This document shows positions 8,300-16,082 of a stretch of 37,724 nucleotides of DNA, piece by piece (the first letter of the stretch is position 1; every line of letters starts with the position of its first letter). The notes below the pieces were generated by a model. It did no database searches, was not told the origin of the DNA, and saw nothing but the letters and a program-made list of their open reading frames with translations. The position numbers were made by a program, and so were the translations under genes. Source of the stretch: Ravibacter sp964559125 (GTDB taxonomy: Bacteria > Bacteroidota > Bacteroidia > Cytophagales > Spirosomataceae). The stretch is taken from NCBI GenBank assembly GCA_964559125.1, contig CAZLGW010000046.1:1-37724 (forward strand), in the 5' to 3' direction.

Positions 8300-9244
8300 C
8301 TAAGGAAGCAAAACCCGGTCGAGTACATGAATAACCCCGTTTTTCGTCAGTATGTCGGAGCGGGTGATGGTTGGTAAGGTGCCCGAATTCTGCTCGGCGG
8401 CGACGGTTATCTTGCCATTCACGGCAATTAAAAGGGAATGATTGCCGATCGAACCCACCTGGCCGGTCTTGAATTCGGTGGTGAAGTAGGCATTTCGCAA
8501 GATATGGGCCGAAAGGATAGAGGCCAGTACAATGGGTTCGGCGGTCTCTATATCTTCGATCGTTGCGAAGCCGGAATTGATAAACGCTTCGTTGGAAGGT
8601 GCAAATAAGGTAAATGCGGAATTCTCGGAAAGTAGCAGCGCTGCCAGGTCAGGATTGGCGCCGGCAGCTTTGCGGGCCATCGCAGCAAGGAAGGAGAACG
8701 ACGGATTGGCGGCGATCCATTGGGATATGGTCATCGGCGAGGTCGATGGGACATGGTCAAGCACATGGATAAGCCCGTTATCGGCCTGCAGGTCGGCTGT
8801 AGTAACATTTGCCATATTGACCATAAAGCGGGCACCGTCTTTGGTTATGAGCAGGTTGTTGCGATCAAAAGCCGGAACCTGTTTTTTATTGCCTCCCTCG
8901 AATTCCGACGAGGGGTGAATGCCTTCCAGGACAAGATACTGTATGATCGACCGGAGAGAATCCCTTGTGAGGGAATTGGCCTGACCGGGCTCGGTGATGC
9001 TCATTTTCCGGAATGCTTCGTCGTCGGGGGCAAAAAATGTAAAAGTGCCGGTCCGTAGCGCATCCGACATGCCGCCCTGTTTCAAAACGGCCGCGAGTAT
9101 CGTAAACCGGCTGTCCTGCTGTATAATATCGGAAATAGTTTTGGGGCGCAGCTCCTCTTCATCCTTGCAACTGAAAAGTAACAGGGAAAAGATAGATATT
9201 GTCAGTGCAGCTGTGCATAAATTTCGTATGCCGGACGGTCTCAT
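8300..9244 (-). CDS. Lipoprotein with two fasciclin (FAS1) domains
   Basis: The 314-residue product has a lipoprotein signal ending in LLFSC (Cys26), followed by acidic residues KDEEEL, often seen on exported Bacteroidota lipoproteins. Two FAS1 domains follow, at about 34-167 and 170-313. Each has the H1/H2 motifs: TFTFFAPDDEAFRKM and GLIHVLDHVP in the first, AFTLFAPSNEAFINS and GVIHVLDRVL in the second. FAS1 domains mediate adhesion or polysaccharide contact at surfaces; no enzymatic role is known. Tandem fasciclin lipoproteins occur widely in Bacteroidota, sometimes near SusCD pairs. No partner is evident here: the flanking genes are an ABC ATPase and a hydrolase. Confidence 0.9.
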   Translation of the reverse strand: MRPSGIRNLCTAALTISIFSLLLFSCKDEEELRPKTISDIIQQDSRFTILAAVLKQGGMSDALRTGTFTFFAPDDEAFRKMSITEPGQANSLTRDSLRSIIQYLVLEGIHPSSEFEGGNKKQVPAFDRNNLLITKDGARFMVNMANVTTADLQADNGLIHVLDHVPSTSPMTISQWIAANPSFSFLAAMARKAAGANPDLAALLLSENSAFTLFAPSNEAFINSGFATIEDIETAEPIVLASILSAHILRNAYFTTEFKTGQVGSIGNHSLLIAVNGKITVAAEQNSGTLPTITRSDILTKNGVIHVLDRVLLP

Positions 9245-9333
9245 GATGGTATTACAATGATCTTTTTACAATACTAAACGACAAGTAGTATATATGCATG
9301 ATACGGTGAATGAAAAACTTTCCCGCGGGAGGG

Positions 9334-10251
9334 TCAGGATTCGGGGATTTCTCCCACCGCCCTTATGAATATATCCTGCATGGAAGGCAGGTTTTCGCCA
9401 AACGAATGGATTTCGACCTGCTCTATCAGCGTGCCCAGAAGCTGGTTGGCGGTCAGCTGGCGGTTAAGCGACAGAACAGCTCCTTTCAGCCCGTCTTTCC
9501 CGGCAAAGGTACTCACTACTTTGTAAAGATCGTGCTCCGCCGGAAGCCCGCCTTCGTATTCCACGCGAAAGGTATTGGATTTGAAGTCTGCTTTTATTTT
9601 GTCTTTCGGGCCGTCGAGTATTTTTTTCGAGCGGTTGATAAGCGCAATATGATCACAAAGCTCCTCGACCGATTCCATCCGGTGAGTTGAGAAAATAATG
9701 GTATGGCCTTTGTCCTTCAGCTCCAGGATCTCGTTCCTGATCAGGTTGGCGTTGATGGGGTCAAACCCGGAAAACGGCTCATCGAGGATGATCAGTTCAG
9801 GCTCGTGGAGGACGGTCGAAACAAACTGGATCTTCTGCTGCATACCTTTGGACAGGTCGGATATGGTTTTGGTCCACCAGGGTTTGATATCAAACTTTTC
9901 AAACCAGGTTTTCAGCTTTTGCATCGCCTCTCTTTCCGAGAGCCCTTTCAGTTGTGCCAGGTACAGAAGCTGGTCTCCCACCTTCATTTTTTTGTAAAGG
10001 CCCCGTTCCTCGGGCAGGTAGCCGATTCTCCTGATATGCGATTCGTTCAGCTGCGCTCCGTCGAACATCACCCTGCCGCTGTCGGGTGCAGTGATCTGGT
10101 TAATGATCCGGATCAACGAAGTCTTTCCGGCGCCGTTGGGACCCAGGAGTCCGAAGATCGAGCCACGGGGAATGGTGATGCTTACATGGTCGAGCGCCCG
10201 GTGCTGGCTGTAGTCTTTTACAATTTCGATCGTCTCCAGAAAGGGCTTCAT
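9334..10251 (-). CDS. ABC transporter ATP-binding protein (NatA-like, with DUF4162-type C-terminus)
   Basis: The 305-residue protein is a complete ABC ATPase. Walker A is GPNGAGKT at residues 37-44, a Q-loop region is near YLPEERGLY, the signature is LSKGMQQKIQF, Walker B is LIILDEPFSGFDP, and the switch His is in IIFSTHRMESVEELCD. A C-terminal extension of about 80 residues after the switch matches the DUF4162 region of ABC-2-type exporters such as NatA. It would power an ABC-2 permease exporting drug, sodium or another substrate, but no permease gene lies next to it in the window: upstream is a divergent symporter gene and downstream a fasciclin gene. The ATPase either works with a distant permease or belongs to a split system. 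Confidence 0.9.
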   Translation of the reverse strand: MKPFLETIEIVKDYSQHRALDHVSITIPRGSIFGLLGPNGAGKTSLIRIINQITAPDSGRVMFDGAQLNESHIRRIGYLPEERGLYKKMKVGDQLLYLAQLKGLSEREAMQKLKTWFEKFDIKPWWTKTISDLSKGMQQKIQFVSTVLHEPELIILDEPFSGFDPINANLIRNEILELKDKGHTIIFSTHRMESVEELCDHIALINRSKKILDGPKDKIKADFKSNTFRVEYEGGLPAEHDLYKVVSTFAGKDGLKGAVLSLNRQLTANQLLGTLIEQVEIHSFGENLPSMQDIFIRAVGEIPES

Positions 10252-10431
10252 GCCGTTACAGGGTTAGTCCAGGAGCCGAAAATAAGTATTATTAACGGCA
10301 ATTTGATCGAAGCTTTGTTTTTTTGCAGCCGGGAGCCCGGCGATACCTAATACCCCGCCCCGGATAGTTCGTTTTGTGATAATTGCTTATGTTTACTCCC
10401 TGACTCGCTTTTTCCCCAAATAATACGCTGC

Positions 10432-11802
10432 ATGAAAAGCAAAATTTTACAGCTTACCTGGATACTGCTTACCTTAACTGCAATCGTAGCTGCGCTGGAC
10501 CACTATTTGTCTGTTTCGGTACCTGAAATAGTCCAGCTGGCGCTGAGGTGGCTTACCATTGCCGGGTTTGTTACCTATGCCGTGCTGAAGAGAAACCTCA
10601 CTACGTCCATCCTGGTTTCGATGGTGGTCGGTATCGGGATCGGGCACGATTTTCCTGAGATAGCAACGGAACTGTCTTTCCTGAGAAAAATATTCCTGCA
10701 GATGATCAAGACGATCATCGCACCCCTGCTTTTTGCGACGCTGGTGGCCGGTATTGCCGGGCATTCGGACCTGAAGCAGGTAGGGCGTATGGGGTGGAAG
10801 TCGCTGCTGTATTTCGAAGTCGTTACGACATTTGCCCTGATAATAGGATTGGTTTTCGCCAACTGGATGGAGCCGGGAGCAGGCCTGATGCCCCCCGAGG
10901 CTTTTCATGAGCATCTTCCCCAGGTAGCCCAGCAGACCTGGCAGGAAGTGATCGTGCATTCGTTCCCGGAGAATATCGCGAAGTCGATTTATGAGGGTCA
11001 GGTGCTCCAGATCGTGGTATTCAGCGTGCTTTTCGGGATAGCGCTGGCATTGCTGCCTGGCGAAAAGAAGATGAAATTCGTAAAAGGCGTGGAACTGCTG
11101 GCGGAGGTGATGTTCAAGTTCACCGCCCTGGTTATGCTTTTCGCCCCGATCGGGGTTGGGGCTGCTATTGCCGAGACAGTGGGCCATATGGGAATCGAGG
11201 TGTTGAAGAATCTTGGGATGCTGCTGATTACCCTGTACCTGGCCCTGATCACGTTCCTGGTGCTGATACTGGTGCCGATCGCGCTTTATTGCAGGATCCC
11301 GATATTGAAATTTGCCAGGAACATAGCCGAGCCTGTTTCGATAGCTTTCGCCACAACAAGCTCTGAATCGGCTTTGCCGAAAGCCATGGAGAAGATGGAG
11401 AAATTCGGCGTGCCGAGGCAGATCGTTTCTTTCGTGATGCCTACGGGCTATAGTTTCAACCTCGACGGTTCCACTTTATACCTGGCGCTGGCCACCATTT
11501 TTGTTGCCCAGGCATCGGGCCACCATTTCCCGATATCGCAGCAGATAGCGATGGTCTTCCTGCTGATGCTGACCAGTAAAGGAGTGGCCGGTATCCCCCG
11601 GGCCACCATGGTTATACTCCTCGGTGCGGTTGCCAATTTCGGCCTGCCGGAATGGCCTGTACTACTGATCATGGGTATCGATGAGCTGATGGACATGGCC
11701 CGCACTTCGGTGAACGTAATCGGTAACTGCCTGGCGACTGCTGTTATCGGCCGCTGGGAGGGAGAGCTGGATGATGAGAAAATGCATGCTTCAGTTGATT
11801 AG
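10432..11802 (+). CDS. Dicarboxylate/amino acid:cation symporter (DAACS/SLC1 family), N-terminally extended
   Basis: The 456-residue membrane protein carries the SLC1 family landmarks: the serine-rich re-entrant loop ATTSSESALPKAMEKM, the NMDGT-equivalent MPTGYSFNLDGS, and the late transmembrane segment with DMARTSVNVIGNCLA that binds substrate and cation. Compared with the second DAACS protein at 33270-34463 it has an extra N-terminal segment of about 55 residues that looks like two more membrane spans. It should move glutamate/aspartate or C4-dicarboxylates inward with Na+ or H+. The stop codon is immediately followed by the GSCFA gene, so the two are probably translated from one mRNA. Confidence 0.92.
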   Translation: MKSKILQLTWILLTLTAIVAALDHYLSVSVPEIVQLALRWLTIAGFVTYAVLKRNLTTSILVSMVVGIGIGHDFPEIATELSFLRKIFLQMIKTIIAPLLFATLVAGIAGHSDLKQVGRMGWKSLLYFEVVTTFALIIGLVFANWMEPGAGLMPPEAFHEHLPQVAQQTWQEVIVHSFPENIAKSIYEGQVLQIVVFSVLFGIALALLPGEKKMKFVKGVELLAEVMFKFTALVMLFAPIGVGAAIAETVGHMGIEVLKNLGMLLITLYLALITFLVLILVPIALYCRIPILKFARNIAEPVSIAFATTSSESALPKAMEKMEKFGVPRQIVSFVMPTGYSFNLDGSTLYLALATIFVAQASGHHFPISQQIAMVFLLMLTSKGVAGIPRATMVILLGAVANFGLPEWPVLLIMGIDELMDMARTSVNVIGNCLATAVIGRWEGELDDEKMHASVD

Positions 11803-11810
11803 TGAGCGTT

Positions 11811-12803
11811 ATGAAATTAAGCACTGAAGTTCAGGTACCACCATCACCCTGGAAGATAACTTACGAAACCCGCCTGATGACGATCGGTTCCTGCTTTGCC
11901 GAAGTGGTCGGGAACCAGCTGTTTGAAAGCAAATTCAGGGTATTGCCCAACCTTTTCGGTACGGTATTTAACCCTTACTCCATTGCCAAGCTGGTAAAAA
12001 TGTGCTTTTCAAACACCCTGCCGCACGTAGGGCACTATGTCAGGGCGAACGGGGACCTGTTTTTTCACTATGATTTTCATTCGTCGGTTTATTCCGACGT
12101 GTCGGTCGACGATCTCGACGGGAAGATCAGGAAAAACCTCTATCAGACCAGGCAGCTTCTCCGGAATACGGATGTACTTATCCTTACTTTCGGGACTGCT
12201 TTTGTATACCGTTACCTGAAAACAAACGAGCTGATCGCCAATTGCCACAAGACTCCGGGAAAGGAATTCAGGAAAGAACTGATGTCGCTCGAAACTTTAT
12301 CGGGGGCAATGGAGGAACTGCTCGGGTATGTTGCCCGCCTGAATCCTGCCATGAAGGTGATTGTGACCGTAAGCCCGGTAAGGCATACCCGCGATACGCT
12401 CCAGCTCAACCAGGTAAGCAAGTCTATCCTGAGACTTCTTTGCCATGAGCTGGAAACGCGCCATGAAAACGTGGCGTATTTCCCCGCTTATGAGATCATG
12501 GTGGATGAATTGCGGGATTACCGGTTTTACGAGCCCGACCTGATACATCCCGACTCTGTCGCTACCGACCATATTTTTCGTACTTTCCTGAAGGCTTATC
12601 TCGAGGCCGATACCCACGACACCTTCAAGGAATGGCAGCAGGTAGTACAGATGCTGAAGCATAAGCCCAGGCACGGATATTCGGTAGAATACCGGAAACA
12701 CCTCGCCCAGACACTGGAAAGACTGAGAGGGCTCAAGTCGAGGCTGATGGTAGAAAAAGAGATAGATGAAATTAGTTTGATTCTAAAAAACAATTACCAG
12801 TAA
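11811..12803 (+). CDS. GSCFA-domain protein
   Basis: The product (330 residues from the ATG at 11811) has the name-giving motif GSCFAEVVG at residues 26-34 and a late DLIHPDSVATDHIF stretch. GSCFA proteins look like SGNH/GDSL-type hydrolases: the Ser of GSCF corresponds to a nucleophile and DLIHP to the DxxH pair, though no reaction has been firmly assigned. No signal peptide is visible, so it should be cytoplasmic. A GTG at 11802, overlapping the stop of the symporter gene by one base, is an alternative start adding three residues. The tight junction suggests translational coupling with the transporter. Confidence 0.88.
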   Translation: MKLSTEVQVPPSPWKITYETRLMTIGSCFAEVVGNQLFESKFRVLPNLFGTVFNPYSIAKLVKMCFSNTLPHVGHYVRANGDLFFHYDFHSSVYSDVSVDDLDGKIRKNLYQTRQLLRNTDVLILTFGTAFVYRYLKTNELIANCHKTPGKEFRKELMSLETLSGAMEELLGYVARLNPAMKVIVTVSPVRHTRDTLQLNQVSKSILRLLCHELETRHENVAYFPAYEIMVDELRDYRFYEPDLIHPDSVATDHIFRTFLKAYLEADTHDTFKEWQQVVQMLKHKPRHGYSVEYRKHLAQTLERLRGLKSRLMVEKEIDEISLILKNNYQ

Positions 12804-12889
12804 ACTCTATTACGCCCGACGGTGTTTTCCTTATTAAAGGCGTCTGTCGGCATAAAATCGTGGCTGACAGGATATTTAACCAATAAATA

Positions 12890-13996
12890 ATGGGTGAGTT
12901 TACCATAAATAAGGAAAAGATACTGGCGGCATTGAGCACAGTACAGGAACCTGATCTGAAAAAAGATCTCGTGACGCTCGATATGATCCGCGATGTGGAG
13001 GTAGGAGTAGGACAGGTGAAATTTACAGTCGTTTTAACGACTCCGGCGTGTCCGCTGAAGGAACTGATCAGGAGAGAATGCACGGAAGCGATTCATAACC
13101 TGGTATCGCCCGATATACAGGTGACCATCAATCTTTCTGCCAATGTGACCACCGCCCGTACAGGGGGGGCTCTGATACCGGGGGTGAAAAACGTAATAGC
13201 CGTTGCTTCAGGCAAGGGCGGGGTCGGGAAATCGACCGTTACCTCCAATATCGCTATGGCGCTCTACCGGTCGGGGGCTAAGGTGGGGATCATTGACGCT
13301 GATATTTCCGGGCCTTCTATCCCGGTTATGTTCGGAGCGGAGGATATGAAGCCGACCATTTCGCAGGTAAACGGCAAAAACCTGATCAATCCTATCCGGC
13401 AATACGGCATCAAGCTGATCTCGATAGGCTTCATGACGCCTGCAGACAGTGCGGTTGTCTGGCGCGGCCCCATGGCCAGCCAGGCGTTAAAGCAGTTTTT
13501 CGGCGATACCGACTGGGGAGAGCTCGATTACCTGCTGATTGATCTTCCGCCCGGAACCAGCGATATACATATCACGCTGGTACAGACGGTGCCTGTTACG
13601 GGGGCTGTAATTGTTACCACTCCGCAGAAAGTTGCCCTGGCCGACGCGACCAAAGGACTGGCCATGTTCAGGCAGCCGCAGATAAATGTACCGGTGCTGG
13701 GGGTCATCGAAAACATGGCGTATTTTACTCCTGAGGAACTGCCCGACAACAGGTATTACATTTTTGGCCAGGGAGGCGGAAGGCGGCTTGCGGAGCAGCA
13801 CAATGTGCCTTTCCTGGGGGAAATTCCGCTGGTGCAGGGCATACGGGAAGCAGGAGATGAAGGACGCCCGGCGGTGATGGATGAAAATACGCTCCAGGGA
13901 ACTGCCTTTAAAGACGCCGCTCGTGAGCTTGCCAGGCAGATTGCCATCCGGAATGCCTCATTACAAAAAACGAAGCAAGTCGAGATTCAGGTTTGA
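12890..13996 (+). CDS. mrp: Mrp/NBP35-family P-loop ATPase (Fe-S cluster carrier)
   Basis: The 368-residue protein has an N-terminal MIP18/DUF59 domain (about 1-85) with TPACPLKELI, then a deviant Walker A ASGKGGVGKST at 106-116, switch motif DADISGPSIP, Walker B LIDLPPGTSD and the conserved VIENMAYF. Mrp/ApbC proteins carry Fe-S clusters to target enzymes in the cytosol. In ApbC-type homologues a CxxC follows the ENM motif; here that stretch reads YFTPEELPDNRYYIFG with no cysteine, so cluster ligation must differ. The next gene encodes an Nfu-type scaffold, which supports a Fe-S role. The gene starts 86 bases after the GSCFA gene. Confidence 0.93.
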   Translation: MGEFTINKEKILAALSTVQEPDLKKDLVTLDMIRDVEVGVGQVKFTVVLTTPACPLKELIRRECTEAIHNLVSPDIQVTINLSANVTTARTGGALIPGVKNVIAVASGKGGVGKSTVTSNIAMALYRSGAKVGIIDADISGPSIPVMFGAEDMKPTISQVNGKNLINPIRQYGIKLISIGFMTPADSAVVWRGPMASQALKQFFGDTDWGELDYLLIDLPPGTSDIHITLVQTVPVTGAVIVTTPQKVALADATKGLAMFRQPQINVPVLGVIENMAYFTPEELPDNRYYIFGQGGGRRLAEQHNVPFLGEIPLVQGIREAGDEGRPAVMDENTLQGTAFKDAARELARQIAIRNASLQKTKQVEIQV

Positions 13997-14047
13997 TTTA
14001 TTTGTAAATTGCGGTGATACCCGGGAAACAAAAAAGTTTGATCGAAT

Positions 14048-14311
14048 ATGAGTGTTGAAAATAAAGAGGACCTGGTGAGGAGAATCGAGGAGGCGCTCGA
14101 TTCCGTAAGGCCTTATCTGCTGGCAGATGGCGGCGATGTTAAGCTTCATGATCTGACAGACGATATGGTAGTCCGGCTCGAGCTTCTGGGATCCTGCCAG
14201 TCGTGCCCTATGAGCGCCATGACCTTTAAGGCAGGTCTTGAAGAATCTATACGCAGGGCTGTACCTGAAGTTCTGAAGGTTGAAGCTGTATCGGAAATAG
14301 AAACCGCTTAG
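14048..14311 (+). CDS. nfu: NifU C-terminal (Nfu) domain Fe-S scaffold/carrier
   Basis: This 87-residue protein is a stand-alone Nfu domain. It shows the DGGDVKLHDL motif and a CQSC pair (Cys50 and Cys53) followed by PMS, which in homodimers binds a [4Fe-4S] cluster and passes it on to apo-enzymes. The length is normal for the single-domain form. It lies 51 bases downstream of mrp on the same strand, and this pair commonly occurs together in Bacteroidota, so the two probably act in sequence in Fe-S delivery. Confidence 0.93.
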   Translation: MSVENKEDLVRRIEEALDSVRPYLLADGGDVKLHDLTDDMVVRLELLGSCQSCPMSAMTFKAGLEESIRRAVPEVLKVEAVSEIETA

Positions 14312-14348
14312 GTTTCCTGCCTGATCTGCAAGCTAAATATCGCAGCCT

Positions 14349-16049
14349 GTGATACGCGTCGGAATTTTTTTCGGAGGTCCTTCCAGAGAACGTGAAATTT
14401 CTTTCGCTGGTGGAAAGACCGCTTTTGAGCATCTTAGTAAAAAATTATTCCTGCCGGTGCCGGTCTTCGTAGACGGTTTTGGCAGGTTTATACTTTTAAA
14501 GCACGGGCATATGTATGCCCCGGAAATCAGGGCTTTCTATCCGGGAGCTGATGTTTCCCCTTCTTCCCGTCTCTACATAGAATCTTTTCCCGAGCTGAAA
14601 AAGCAGGGCATACCTGCCGAAATAGGAACGCTTCTCGAACCGTCAGCCTTTTCCGACCATTTTGATTTTGCTTTTCTGGCGATGCATGGTCCCGACTGTG
14701 AGGACGGCGGTATCCAGGGATTGCTCGAATGGTACCGGATACCCTACAGCGGTCCCGGGCTGCTGGGCTCTTCCGTCGGGATCGATAAGATCCTTCAAAA
14801 CAAGATGCTGAGCACCGTGACCGGCCAGGAGAAAGCAACCGAGCTGATTACCTTCGAAGAATGGCAGCAGGAAGACAGCCAGGCTGCGGTTTTTGAGAGA
14901 GTCAGGACAGCCCTGGGGCTTCCTGTCGTGATCAAGGCGCCGCACCAGGGGTCGTCTATCGGGGTTGCTATCGTAAAAGACAACGATCCGGAAGCTTTCC
15001 GGAAAGGGGTGAATCAATGCTTCTTTGCAGTATCGGTTTCCAGACAATTCTGGGATTCTGCAGATAACAGCGATAAAATGACGTGGGCGGAGTCTCAGGC
15101 CGATCTCGAAAGCGGCGTGGGATATCCCCTTTACATAGAAGACACGAAGATCGTTTCTCCCGGCAAGCTGATCGGGGAGCTCGACCGCCGGTTTAAGGAC
15201 GGTGCTGCCTCTCAGGTGCTGCTCAGTGCCGACTTTGAGCCTGTTGTGCTGTGCGAGGAATTCATCAGCGGGCAGGAATTTTCCTGCGGATGTGTACAGC
15301 TCGAAAACGGAGCGCATGCGGCGCTGCCGCCGACCGAAGTGATTAAAGTAGAAGAAGTTTTCGATTTCAATTCGAAATATAAACCGGGCGGGACCAGGAA
15401 GCGTATTCCCGTGAATACATCGCTCGAAAATAACCTGAAAATACAGGAACGGGTTGCAAAAGCAGCCTCTGGCCTGGGTATGGACGCTTGCGTCAGAATA
15501 GACGGTTTTCTTACCCAAGAGGGAACAGTAGTGCTTCACGACCCCAACACTGTGCCGGGTATGTCGCCGGCGTCTCTCATTTTCAAGCAAATGGCCGAGA
15601 TCGGCCTGAATATTACCCAGTCGCTTACCTATCTTATCCGGCAGTCGATTAAGGTAAGGATAAACACTGCAAAGGATACGGTCAGGCTGAATTTGCTGCT
15701 GAAAGCCCTGGATGATGCAATAGAGGCGCAGAGGCAGGTTGAGAAGCCGGTGAGGTCGATGGTGATCGATGCTACGGACGAAGCGTATACCGGTGCAAAA
15801 AAATGGTATGCGCAGCAGTGTGCCGGGGATGACGTTCATGCGGAGGTTTATTTAAGAAAAGACAAAGAAGAGCTGATACGGTTGCCTGTTCCCCTCCTTT
15901 TTAAAGACTTCGTGGAAGACGTAACCGCAGCGCTGGATCGGGGTATTGATCCGTTAATTGAGGATACGCGGCGGAAGTGCAGAGAGATCACCGCGCGATA
16001 TGCAGGGAGTGTCGATTTTGAAGCCAGGCCGGTTCCGGGGGAATTCTGA
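14349..16049 (+). CDS. D-alanine-D-alanine-ligase-like ATP-grasp protein, enlarged
   Basis: The GTG-started frame gives 566 residues against about 300-370 for ordinary Ddl. Ddl active-site counterparts are visible: GGPSREREIS with Glu14, ATP-binding KAPHQGSSIG (196-205), the omega-loop FDFNSKYKPGG, Arg383 and Asp385 in VRIDGF, and DPNTVPGMSPASL with Asn400. The first metal ligand of the usual E-x-N motif is Asp398 here. About 60 extra residues (roughly 215-280) sit between the ATP loop and CEEFISGQEF, and about 140 extra residues follow the catalytic domain. Cell-wall dipeptide synthesis is possible, but the insert, the extension and the neighbours (Nfu, a GH63-type glucosidase) leave room for another carboxylate-amine ligase activity. 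It starts 37 bases after nfu. Confidence 0.8.
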   Translation: MIRVGIFFGGPSREREISFAGGKTAFEHLSKKLFLPVPVFVDGFGRFILLKHGHMYAPEIRAFYPGADVSPSSRLYIESFPELKKQGIPAEIGTLLEPSAFSDHFDFAFLAMHGPDCEDGGIQGLLEWYRIPYSGPGLLGSSVGIDKILQNKMLSTVTGQEKATELITFEEWQQEDSQAAVFERVRTALGLPVVIKAPHQGSSIGVAIVKDNDPEAFRKGVNQCFFAVSVSRQFWDSADNSDKMTWAESQADLESGVGYPLYIEDTKIVSPGKLIGELDRRFKDGAASQVLLSADFEPVVLCEEFISGQEFSCGCVQLENGAHAALPPTEVIKVEEVFDFNSKYKPGGTRKRIPVNTSLENNLKIQERVAKAASGLGMDACVRIDGFLTQEGTVVLHDPNTVPGMSPASLIFKQMAEIGLNITQSLTYLIRQSIKVRINTAKDTVRLNLLLKALDDAIEAQRQVEKPVRSMVIDATDEAYTGAKKWYAQQCAGDDVHAEVYLRKDKEELIRLPVPLLFKDFVEDVTAALDRGIDPLIEDTRRKCREITARYAGSVDFEARPVPGEF

Positions 16050-16082
16050 CGGGATCTCTGACACCGAACTTGAATAATTACT

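Noticed and set aside
9321..9330. TCCCGCGGGA palindrome after the ABC ATPase gene as a terminator
   Set aside because: There is no room for a loop within the palindrome and only a distant T-run, so it is not a convincing terminator.
9703..10350. A 215-codon plus-strand frame opposite the ABC ATPase
   Set aside because: The minus-strand gene has Walker A, signature and Walker B motifs; the opposite frame has none.
14643..15839. A 398-codon minus-strand open frame opposite the ATP-grasp gene
   Set aside because: It is antisense to a gene with clear catalytic motifs, has no recognisable domain and a biased Arg/His/Leu-rich composition typical of shadow frames.
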